From the NCBI GenBank assembly GCA_903928685.1, contig CAIYRS010000027.1:1-58766 (forward strand): a stretch of DNA of 58,766 nt, written 5' to 3'. Position numbers and translations under genes: made by a program. Below are positions 52,113 through 58,766 of the stretch, piece by piece (the stretch's first letter is position 1; each line of letters starts with the position of its first letter). Below the pieces are notes generated by a model that saw nothing but the letters and a program-made list of their open reading frames with translations, was not told the DNA's origin and did no database searches. Origin of the DNA: an uncultured Methylococcaceae bacterium (GTDB taxonomy: Bacteria > Pseudomonadota > Gammaproteobacteria > Methylococcales > Methylomonadaceae).

Positions 52113-53126
52113 TTATTCCGCGTTAACTAAAGCAATTGAGGTGTCTAACATACGGTTTGAAAAACCCCATTCATTGTCATACCAAGAAAGGACTTTAACG
52201 AATACGCCATCAACAACTTTAGTCAAAGGCTCTTCGTAAATAGAAGACGCAGGGTTGTGGTTGAAATCAGTAGAAACCAACGGCATTTCGTTAATATCCA
52301 AGATACCTTTCAAATAACCTGCAGAAGCAGTTTTCAAAATTTCATCAATTTCGGCTTTGCTAGTGCTTCTTGCGGCAGTGAAGCTCAAGTCAACTACAGA
52401 AACGTTGATAGTTGGTACACGCATCGCGAAACCATCCAATTTGCCTTTCAATTCAGGCAATACCAAACCAACCGCCGCAGCTGCGCCAGTTTTGGTTGGG
52501 ATCATAGATTGGGTAGCAGAACGCGCACGACGTAAATCGCTGTGGTAAACGTCAGTCAACACTTGGTCGTTAGTGTAAGAATGGATAGTTGTCATCAAAC
52601 CGTGGACAACACCGATGGCATCATTCAATGGTTTAACTAAAGGCGCCAAACAGTTAGTGGTGCAAGACGCGTTAGAGATAACGGTGTCAGTAGCTTTCAA
52701 CGTGTTGTGGTTAACACCGTAAACGATAGTGGCATCAACGTCATCGCCACCTGGCGCAGAGATAATGACTTTTTTCGCGCCAGCAGTGATATGTGCAGAA
52801 GCTTTAGCTTTGCTAGTAAACAAACCAGTACATTCATGGACAACATCAACGTCCAAATCGCCCCAAGGCAATTTTGATGGATCGCGTTCTGAGAAAACTT
52901 TAATTTTATCGCCATTGATAATCATGTAGTCGCCATCGACACTGACATCAAAAGGGAATTTGCCATGTACAGAGTCGTACTTAGTCAAGTGTGCGTTGGT
53001 ATTGGCATCACCCAAGTCATTGATAGCGACGATTTGGATTTCATCGGTGCGGCCTGCTTCATACAAAGCACGGACGATATTACGTCCAATACGACCATAA
53101 CCATTGATAGCAACTTTAATTGGCAT
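52113..53126 (-). CDS. gap: Glyceraldehyde-3-phosphate dehydrogenase
   Basis: This 337-residue phosphorylating GAPDH has the Rossmann motif [43 protein letters not shown], the catalytic Cys155 in [13 protein letters not shown] and the C-terminal [14 protein letters not shown]. An Asp is absent at the adenine-ribose position; the segment reads VAINDLGD, as in NAD-linked enzymes of this clade. It leads the gap-pyk pair. An AGAAATTC-type ribosome site precedes the ATG. Confidence 0.97.
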   Translation of the reverse strand: MPIKVAINGYGRIGRNIVRALYEAGRTDEIQIVAINDLGDANTNAHLTKYDSVHGKFPFDVSVDGDYMIINGDKIKVFSERDPSKLPWGDLDVDVVHECTGLFTSKAKASAHITAGAKKVIISAPGGDDVDATIVYGVNHNTLKATDTVISNASCTTNCLAPLVKPLNDAIGVVHGLMTTIHSYTNDQVLTDVYHSDLRRARSATQSMIPTKTGAAAAVGLVLPELKGKLDGFAMRVPTINVSVVDLSFTAARSTSKAEIDEILKTASAGYLKGILDINEMPLVSTDFNHNPASSIYEEPLTKVVDGVFVKVLSWYDNEWGFSNRMLDTSIALVNAE

Positions 53127-53226
53127 TGAATTTCTCCAGAATAAGAGGGGGTAATTTACAAAAAGCGGTATCCGCTCACAAAAAACTGACTAACTATATC
53201 AAAATATCCGTTGATTCGTCCATTGA

Positions 53227-54252
53227 TTAGCCGTGGTTAACAATTTCCCGCAACAATGCCGTCGCGTAACTTCCCGCAGGCAAACTGAAACTTAAACGCA
53301 ATTGTCCAGGCTCAGCAAACGCCCAACTTAAATCCGCTGCGTTAACCCGTAAAGGCCGCCTGTCGCGGCTTGCCCCAGCAGCAATCAAGCCATTCGCCAA
53401 ATCGGGATAAGCTTCCAGCACCGCTTGCTCAAGCGCCAAAGCCTCGCCAGAAACATCCGCCGCCCCTTTGCCCCATAACACCGCTGAAGGATGGATGTCT
53501 TGCTCTGCCAAGCGCCGGACAATCTCGGCATCCGCCTGCTCTGAACGGAAACAACTGTGCGAACAATCAAACACATAGCAATCCCCCGCCAGTGGTTGCG
53601 CCCACATGCCCATCGCGATACGTTTGGCTAAAATATGGTTGAACAAAAACGAACGCGCCGCCGACAAATACAAGCTCCGTTGCTCGCGACCGACTTTTGC
53701 GCCCGCAAACATCGCCAACGCCTTATTGACATTCTGGCCCGCATGACCAAAACGCTGGCTACCATAATAATTGGCGACACCCTGCGCCTTAATCGCCTGC
53801 AATTGCTGCTCAGTTTTATCCTTATCACCGTGCCAATCACGAACCGTAATCTGGAAGCGATTACCCGCCAACACCCCGCGTTTTAATTTGCGGGCATGGC
53901 GCACCGCTTGCAGAATTTTTAAATTATCCGTTTCCAAGCCCGACCAATCCGGCGCTTCCTGCCCTGGCAGCCAGACACTAAACCACTGCCGGGTAACCGC
54001 ATGACGGTCTTTTAAGCCCGCATAACCAATATCCCGCTGCCGGACATTGGCAAACCTCGCCAACAAACGCGCCACGAACTCAGTGTTTTCGCCGATTTTT
54101 TCAATCTGCAAAAACACATGCTCACCCTCACCGGAAGGCTCAAAACTGAGCATTTCATCAACGAAAAAATCTTCAGGCAAACTGCGGATTACCCCCGAAG
54201 CACTAGGCGATCCATACACATAAGGCCAATCAGGTATATCGATAGCCATCAT
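53227..54252 (-). CDS. truD: tRNA pseudouridine(13) synthase
   Basis: This 341-residue TruD enzyme makes pseudouridine 13 in tRNA-Glu. The catalytic Asp is in YAGLKDRHAVTRQWFSVWLPG. NRFQITVRDWHGD, NYYGSQRFGHAGQNVNKAL and a TruD insertion domain follow, ending in LRLSFSLPAGSYATALLREIV. ATG 54252 overlaps the TGA of ispF (TGATG); TTG 54255 and ATG 54249 are alternatives. It is the last gene of ispD-ispF-truD. Confidence 0.95.
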   Translation of the reverse strand: MMAIDIPDWPYVYGSPSASGVIRSLPEDFFVDEMLSFEPSGEGEHVFLQIEKIGENTEFVARLLARFANVRQRDIGYAGLKDRHAVTRQWFSVWLPGQEAPDWSGLETDNLKILQAVRHARKLKRGVLAGNRFQITVRDWHGDKDKTEQQLQAIKAQGVANYYGSQRFGHAGQNVNKALAMFAGAKVGREQRSLYLSAARSFLFNHILAKRIAMGMWAQPLAGDCYVFDCSHSCFRSEQADAEIVRRLAEQDIHPSAVLWGKGAADVSGEALALEQAVLEAYPDLANGLIAAGASRDRRPLRVNAADLSWAFAEPGQLRLSFSLPAGSYATALLREIVNHG

Positions 54253-54725
54253 CAAACGTTGGCAAGCAAGACAACCGCCTGCACCGCAATGCCTTCTTTG
54301 CGGCCTTCAAAACCCAGCTCTTCGGTGGTAGTGGCCTTAACGTTGATGCAATCCACCGCCACCAGCAAATCTTCCGCGATATTGGCGCACATAGCGGCGA
54401 TATGCGGTGCCATTTTTGGCGCTTGGGCAATAATAGTCACATCCGCATTCACCAACGCATAACCCTTGGCCTGCACGATGCCATAAACATGGCGCAACAA
54501 CACCCGGCTATCCGCGCCCTTAAAATTCGGGTCGGTATCGGGGAAATGCTTACCGATGTCACCCAAAGCCGCCGCACCCAACAAGGCATCAGCCAAGGCA
54601 TGCAATACCACGTCACCATCAGAATGGGCAATCAAACCGCGCCCATAAGGGATAGTTACCCCGCCTAAAATAATATGGTCGCCATCGCCAAAACGATGCA
54701 CATCGTAACCCTGCCCTATTCTCAT
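54252..54725 (-). CDS. ispF: 2-C-methyl-D-erythritol 2,4-cyclodiphosphate synthase
   Basis: This 157-residue MEP-pathway enzyme has the metal ligands in [22 protein letters not shown] (Asp8, His10) and His42 in [33 protein letters not shown]. The C-terminal motif is [26 protein letters not shown]. It overlaps ispD by four bases (ATGA) and truD by one to three, so the three genes form one translation-coupled operon. Confidence 0.97.
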   Translation of the reverse strand: MRIGQGYDVHRFGDGDHIILGGVTIPYGRGLIAHSDGDVVLHALADALLGAAALGDIGKHFPDTDPNFKGADSRVLLRHVYGIVQAKGYALVNADVTIIAQAPKMAPHIAAMCANIAEDLLVAVDCINVKATTTEELGFEGRKEGIAVQAVVLLANV

Positions 54726-55417
54726 TACTGTTGCTCCAAATAAAATTGCGCTAATGCCAAATCTTCAGGCCGGGTGATTTTGATATTATCCGGCCTACCT
54801 TCAACGATTTTCGGTTGCCCGCCCTGCATTTCCACCGCACTGGCCTCATCGGTAACCGCCAAATTGCCTTCCGCCGCTTCTAAAGCCGACTTCAAGCGAC
54901 CATAACGGAACATCTGCGGCGTTAACGCCCGCCAAATATGGCTTCTATCCAACGTCCCCAAAATAGACCTGCCTTGCACATTCTTTAAAGTATCGTGCGA
55001 AGCCAACGCCAAAATGCCGCCAACCTCATCATCAACCAAGCTATTGATTAACAAATGAATATCATCGGTCGTCAGACAAGGCCTTGCCGCATCATGCACC
55101 AACACCCAATCGCTATCAGCAGCCACATCGCGGATTGCTTTCAGCGCCGACAACACCGAATCAGCACGTTCTTTACCACCCGCCGCCGTCACAACCTTGG
55201 CATGACTAGCCAAAGGCAACTCAGGCCAATACGGGTCTTCCACAGAAATCGCCACACTCACCGCCGAAAACACCTCCGCCTGCAACAAGCGCAGCAAGGT
55301 TTGTTCAAGCACGGTTTTGCCATTGAGTTGCAAATATTGTTTAGGTCGGTCAGCGTTCATACGCTTACCAACACCAGCAGCCGGAACAACTGCCCAGAAT
55401 TTTGTCGGTTCGGTCAT
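54725..55417 (-). CDS. ispD: 2-C-methyl-D-erythritol 4-phosphate cytidylyltransferase
   Basis: This 230-residue enzyme makes CDP-methylerythritol in isoprenoid synthesis. It has [33 protein letters not shown] (CTP-binding Gly/Lys/Arg), [12 protein letters not shown], and [15 protein letters not shown] near the end, with [19 protein letters not shown]. It is the first gene of ispD-ispF-truD. Confidence 0.97.
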   Translation of the reverse strand: MTEPTKFWAVVPAAGVGKRMNADRPKQYLQLNGKTVLEQTLLRLLQAEVFSAVSVAISVEDPYWPELPLASHAKVVTAAGGKERADSVLSALKAIRDVAADSDWVLVHDAARPCLTTDDIHLLINSLVDDEVGGILALASHDTLKNVQGRSILGTLDRSHIWRALTPQMFRYGRLKSALEAAEGNLAVTDEASAVEMQGGQPKIVEGRPDNIKITRPEDLALAQFYLEQQ

Positions 55418-55513
55418 GGTAATCGGAAGGTTTTGGGGGAATCGCTAAAAAAGCGCAAGGATACCGGAATTTTAAGCCGTCAAACAGAAAATAGCCGCCT
55501 TAAAAAGGCGTTC

Positions 55514-56413
55514 TTACAAATGACTTTCAACCAGTTCAGGAACAAACGGTTTGTTATTAATAACAATTTTTTTAATTAACTCTAAATCTTGTTGCCTATA
55601 AAAATCAAAGAAACTGCTAACAACAGTTTGTTGACTCAACTCATTTATCTTCGATCCATTGTAAGTATCAAAATCCTCAGCAAATTGCAGATTCAAATGC
55701 TTATAGGTGCTTCTATAAATTGGCGGCTCAAAGTCATTTAATAAATGCTGATTGCCGATTTTTCTAACCAATGGCGAAGTTATCGCACATCTATTCAAAA
55801 TTTTCTCAGCAAGATGCTTAAAAACAATAGTTTTTGGATGACTAAAATGATTGAACAATCTTGTATGTTGGTAATTTTTTTCAATAAACTCCGACAATGT
55901 CATGTCAATACCGAATTCTTCCTCACGGCTCCTCAGCTCCATAATCGATTGTTCAGCAAGGCCAACCGACAGTTTTTTCGGATATAAATCCTCTTTTTGC
56001 ATCAATTCCAAGGTTTTCTCTTCCGACAAACCTATGGCACATGAATAAGCAATAAAATAATCATGAATCAAATTTAAAACAGAAACATGACCTTTTAGGG
56101 TTTTTAAATGTGGAAAATAGCCATCAAAATAAATCGATGGTATTGAGATTGTTATTGCCTTGGGATTGGTTTTTTTTAGCAGAAATGCACTACTAAGTTC
56201 ATTTGGCCGTTTTGGCGTAGCCGCAATGGGCTGATAAATAAACAAATCCGCCTGCCCCAGTTTTTCAATAACATCTGGAATATCCTTATCCTTTAAATGT
56301 TGTACTGGCAAGATACGTAACAACTCATAAGTACAAGAAAACTCATGATTGTTAAACAAGGTTTTTGTCAAAGCACCACCTTGGCAATTTGCTAAAATGA
56401 CAAACTTTTTCAA
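55514..56413 (-). CDS. WcbI-family polysaccharide biosynthesis protein
   Basis: This 299-residue protein starts VILANCQGGALTKTLFNNH, the NCQG motif of WcbI-like proteins involved in capsule sugar modification. QADLFIYQPI and AITISIPSIYFDGYFPHL follow, also family features. The C-terminal half is helical and Lys/Asn-rich. The GC content is lower than its neighbours and no capsule genes are nearby, so it may be acquired. A weak hairpin GCCGCCTT/AAGGCG lies right after its stop. Confidence 0.7.
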   Translation of the reverse strand: MKKFVILANCQGGALTKTLFNNHEFSCTYELLRILPVQHLKDKDIPDVIEKLGQADLFIYQPIAATPKRPNELSSAFLLKKTNPKAITISIPSIYFDGYFPHLKTLKGHVSVLNLIHDYFIAYSCAIGLSEEKTLELMQKEDLYPKKLSVGLAEQSIMELRSREEEFGIDMTLSEFIEKNYQHTRLFNHFSHPKTIVFKHLAEKILNRCAITSPLVRKIGNQHLLNDFEPPIYRSTYKHLNLQFAEDFDTYNGSKINELSQQTVVSSFFDFYRQQDLELIKKIVINNKPFVPELVESHL

Positions 56414-56615
56414 CTAGCCTCCTAAATATAAATACGGGTTAATCTAAAGATCGGATTTTCTTAACACCCAATAAGATAACACCAAAAAAATAGCGGCTGC
56501 AAAAAACCCCAATTCCTTGACAACAACAATAAGCTATTACCCAACAGCCCACAGTTGCCGATGATTGCCAATAGCGCATAGAATGCCTGTTTTAATTTTT
56601 TTGGAGCGTTACCCC

Positions 56616-57167
56616 ATGTCAGACGAAATTTGGTTTAGAACTGGCGAAGCCACAGTATTTTCTAGCGAAGGACAAGGCACCGATGCCATGCCGGAAATCC
56701 TGATCGGCAACGTCAAAGGCCCTGCTGGTCATGCCTTCGCCAACTTGATGGGACAAACCGCAGGCCATACCCGCATGTTTGCCATTCGTGCCTGCAACCA
56801 ACAAGTGCGCCCCGCCACCATAATGGTACCGAAAGTCACCATCAAATCGGCGGCTTATGTGGAATTGCTCGGCGGCCCAGTACAATCGGCGATTGCTGAT
56901 GCGGTACTCGACAGCGTCATCGCAGGCGTAATCCCCGCCGAGCTAGCCAACGACTTGTGCATCATCGCCATGATTTGGATTGCCCCAGAATGCGCCACCA
57001 ATCCAGACCTAGACCGTAAAGACCTGTACCGCACCAACTACGAAGCCATGAAACTGGCAATCAGCCGCGCCTTAAGCAACTCACCGACCATTGAGGAGCT
57101 AACCGCCAACCGCCATAAAATCTTCCACGAAATGTACGACCCAGAAACTGGCGAGTCGCAGTGGTAA
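56616..57167 (+). CDS. Formaldehyde-activating enzyme homologue (Fae-like, divergent)
   Basis: This 183-residue protein has the Fae fold signature: MFAIRACNQQVRPATIMVPKVTIKSAAYVELLGGPVQSAIADAVLDSVIAGVIP, then YRTNYEAMKLAISRAL. Fae condenses formaldehyde with tetrahydromethanopterin in methylotrophs. Here the segment GTDAMPEILIG, aligned by eye to the canonical EVAHIDLIIG, has Met25 where canonical Fae has its proposed catalytic His, and the N-terminus is longer. It is therefore probably a paralogue with another or a regulatory role. ATG 56616 follows TTGGAG. It overlaps the L,D-transpeptidase gene, which overlaps truA. Confidence 0.85.
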   Translation: MSDEIWFRTGEATVFSSEGQGTDAMPEILIGNVKGPAGHAFANLMGQTAGHTRMFAIRACNQQVRPATIMVPKVTIKSAAYVELLGGPVQSAIADAVLDSVIAGVIPAELANDLCIIAMIWIAPECATNPDLDRKDLYRTNYEAMKLAISRALSNSPTIEELTANRHKIFHEMYDPETGESQW

Positions 57168-57649
57168 GCAAGCCCTATCTTGACGTTTCCATTAGCCAAC
57201 AACAGTTGGCTATTATCGAAAACGACCAGATCGTCCGCGTCTTTCCGGTATCCACCGCCAAAAATGGTGCCGGAGAACGCAAAGGCAGCCAATGTACACC
57301 CACAGGCTGGCATAAAATCCGCGCCAAAATTGGTGACGGGCAACCACTGTATTCAGTGTTTGTCGGGCGACGGCCTACGGGTGAAATCTACAGCCCCGCC
57401 CTCAGCCAACAATACCCGCAACGCGATTGGATCTTAACGCGGATACTCTGGCTAAACGGCCTAGAACCCGGCAAAAACCGCTATGGCGAAGTCGATACCG
57501 GCTGGCGCTATATCTACATCCACGGCTGCCCAGACCAACTCATGGACGGCAGCCCGCAATCCCACGGCTGCATCCGCATGTACAACGCCGATGTCTTAGC
57601 CTTATTTGACCACATCAACACAGGCATCAACGTCCATATCCATGACTGA
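57161..57649 (+). CDS. YkuD-domain L,D-transpeptidase without signal peptide
   Basis: This 162-residue YkuD protein has the active-site motif IHGCPDQLMDGSPQSHGCIRM with catalytic Cys137 and upstream His. The N-terminal region SKPYLDVSISQQQLAIIENDQIVRVFPVSTAKNGAGERKGSQCTPTGWHKI is the usual substrate face. No signal peptide or LysM domain is present, so export is unclear. The start is GTG 57161, within the last codons of the Fae-like gene. Such enzymes crosslink peptidoglycan or attach lipoproteins. Confidence 0.88.
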   Translation: MVSKPYLDVSISQQQLAIIENDQIVRVFPVSTAKNGAGERKGSQCTPTGWHKIRAKIGDGQPLYSVFVGRRPTGEIYSPALSQQYPQRDWILTRILWLNGLEPGKNRYGEVDTGWRYIYIHGCPDQLMDGSPQSHGCIRMYNADVLALFDHINTGINVHIHD

Positions 57650-58454
57650 TAAGCAACGCATCGTCTTAGGTGTGGAATACAACGGCAGCCAATATTGCGG
57701 CTGGCAATGGCAAAAAAACCGCCGCAGCGTACAAGTCACCTTAGAAGACGCGCTCACAAAAATCGCCAACCATCCGGTCACCGTCACCTGCGCCGGACGC
57801 ACCGACGCAGGCGTACACGCCCTAGAACAAATCGTACATTTCGACACCACCGCCAACCGCCACACCGACGCCTGGCTATTAGGCGGCAACAGCAACCTGC
57901 CGCCAGACGTACGCATAACTTGGGTGCAACCAGCTATCGGCGATTTCCACGCCCGTTACAGCGCCATCGCCCGATTTTACCGCTACATCATCTTAAACCG
58001 CCCCGTGCAATCCGCCCTGTCCTACCAACAAACCACCTGGTGCTACCCGCCCTTGGATGCCGAAAAAATGCACCAAGCCGCGCAACATCTCATCGGCAAC
58101 CACGATTTCAGCTCCTTTCGCGCTCAAGGCTGCCAATCCAAAAGCCCGCAACGCATCATGTATTTCGTCAACGTCCACCGCGAAGGCGAACGCGTCATCA
58201 TCGACATATCCGCCAACGCCTTTTTGCATCACATGGTCAGGAATATTGCAGGCGTGTTGATGGCAATCGGCTCAGGCAAACAACCCGTGGATTGGACGCT
58301 AGACTTGCTGGCAGCAAAAAACCGCAAACAAGCCGCCGTAACCGCCCCACCCGACGGCCTCTACCTAGGCGGCGTTTTATACCCAGAACACTACGGCATC
58401 CACAAACACCCCATATTCCAACAACTCCCCGCAGACGCCAAACGCTTTGATTAA
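57642..58454 (+). CDS. truA: tRNA pseudouridine(38-40) synthase
   Basis: This 270-residue enzyme modifies the anticodon stem-loop of several tRNAs. The catalytic Asp55 is in CAGRTDAGVHALEQIVHF. LGVEYNGSQYCGWQWQ lies at the N-terminus, ARFYRYIILNR and SANAFLHHMVRNIAGVLMAIGSG later, and TAPPDGLYLGGVLYP at the end. ATG 57642 overlaps the transpeptidase stop; a start at 57606 would add a Ser/Thr-rich extension with no family match. It is the last gene of fae-like-ykuD-truA. Confidence 0.96.
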   Translation: MTDKQRIVLGVEYNGSQYCGWQWQKNRRSVQVTLEDALTKIANHPVTVTCAGRTDAGVHALEQIVHFDTTANRHTDAWLLGGNSNLPPDVRITWVQPAIGDFHARYSAIARFYRYIILNRPVQSALSYQQTTWCYPPLDAEKMHQAAQHLIGNHDFSSFRAQGCQSKSPQRIMYFVNVHREGERVIIDISANAFLHHMVRNIAGVLMAIGSGKQPVDWTLDLLAAKNRKQAAVTAPPDGLYLGGVLYPEHYGIHKHPIFQQLPADAKRFD

Positions 58455-58463
58455 AGTTAAGGA

Positions 58464-58510
58464 ATCGCTGAACAAAGCCTTCGACAAGCTCCGTCCGAAC
58501 GGTAACTAAT
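58464..58510. repeat. Hairpin repeat, GACAAGCTC core
   Basis: The unit GAATCGCTGAACAAAGCC followed by TTCGACAAGCTCCGTCCGAA and GGTAACTAATTC is a shorter version of those at 21105 and 28155. Confidence 0.6.
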
Positions 58511-58533
58511 TCTATCGTTCCCACGCTCTGTGT

Positions 58534-58739
58534 CACTGCCATTAAGTTAAGGATTTATACCTTTAATTTCAAAAAGATAACAATGTCGTAGGGCGTATTA
58601 GCGATAGCGTAATACGCCGGATGCTTGAAATCCAACATGCGGTGCAATACGGCTATCGCCTATTGCACGCTACAGCAGGCGTTTTACGGTTTTTTAAAAA
58701 TTTAATTTTAAAAGTAATTTCATTAACTTAATGGCAGTC
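58534..58739. mobile_element. Second MITE with IS4-family ends (206 bp)
   Basis: The left end CACTGCCATTAAGTTAAG (58534-58551) is identical to that of the IS at 15985; the right end ATTAACTTAATGGCAGTC is at 58722-58739. It is inserted after TTCCCACGCTCTGTGT, again a palindrome core. The right flank (ATAGGATGTGC, start of another repeat) does not match the left, so one flank has been rearranged. The interior differs from the 17500 MITE: it holds a GGCGTATTAGCG/CGTAATACGCC hairpin and a GGTGCAATACG/CTATTGCAC unit. No gene. Confidence 0.75.
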
Positions 58740-58766
58740 ATAGGATGTGCTGTACCCAAAGGGCAT

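Noticed and set aside
57695-58450. 251-codon Arg/His-rich frame overlapping truA
   Set aside because: It is the +1 shadow of truA; composition is an artefact of codon use.

Overview
The window looks like a chromosome segment of a gammaproteobacterial (type I) methanotroph of the Methylococcales. This is inferred from gene content and protein character, without a database search. The clues are a formaldehyde-activating-enzyme (Fae) homologue, a phosphoketolase/acetate kinase pair, PEP carboxylase, a bacterial glycogen cluster, proteobacterial gene orders (tig-clpP-clpX, ilvI-ilvH-ilvC, ispD-ispF-truD) and intergenic regions packed with short palindromic repeats.

Layout. 0-3.2 kb: the end of a MITE, a TolC-type outer membrane protein with a small membrane protein, then a parDE toxin-antitoxin pair followed by a zinc-ribbon membrane protein. 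3.5-6.4 kb: ppc. 6.4-7.2 kb: a dense palindrome array. 7.2-10.4 kb: a large DUF4062-NTPase-TPR (STAND) protein. 10.4-11 kb: a second palindrome array. 11-21.9 kb (minus strand): an RND pump, a small protein, a membrane-fusion protein, an IS4-family element plus a MITE, a second TolC, sulfide:quinone oxidoreductase, a DUF2892 protein and a DoxX protein. 22-23.5 kb: a cysteine-repeat HvfA/bufferin-like peptide, an ECF sigma factor and a zinc-binding anti-sigma factor. 23.6-29.3 kb: a sulfotransferase, tRNA-Leu, tig-clpP-clpX and trhO. 29.3-31.2 kb: an islet of RHS remnants with a candidate toxin tip and immunity gene. 31.2-36.5 kb: mltB, ilvIHC and a Gly/Cys-tailed protein. 36.6-40.8 kb: a glycine-zipper protein, xfp and ackA. 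40.8-42.5 kb: IS1 and SDR remnants, a TetR regulator and a long repeat. 42.5-49.3 kb: a glycogen region with a CBM21-CBM21-EEP fusion, a DUF1640 protein, GH57, DUF4912 and GlgX. 49.3-58.5 kb: aminotransferase, pyk, gap, truD, ispF, ispD, a WcbI-like protein, a Fae homologue, an L,D-transpeptidase and truA. The window ends in another MITE.

How the genes work together. Central carbon genes (ppc, gap, pyk, xfp-ackA) join C1-derived sugar phosphates to C3/C4 acids and acetyl phosphate. The 42-49 kb genes build, trim and possibly dephosphorylate or otherwise process glycogen. The 11-22 kb block combines sulfide oxidation with tripartite efflux and a putative metal- or stress-responsive peptide system.

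The most unusual signals are: (1) a cytoplasmic protein with two CBM21 glycogen-binding modules fused to an EEP phosphatase/nuclease domain; (2) an IS4-family element and related MITEs whose 11-bp target duplications are the cores of the resident palindromes; (3) an HvfA-like peptide with its own sigma/anti-sigma pair but no modifying enzyme nearby; (4) repeat elements captured in frame inside two large coding genes; (5) a rearranged RHS toxin/immunity islet.
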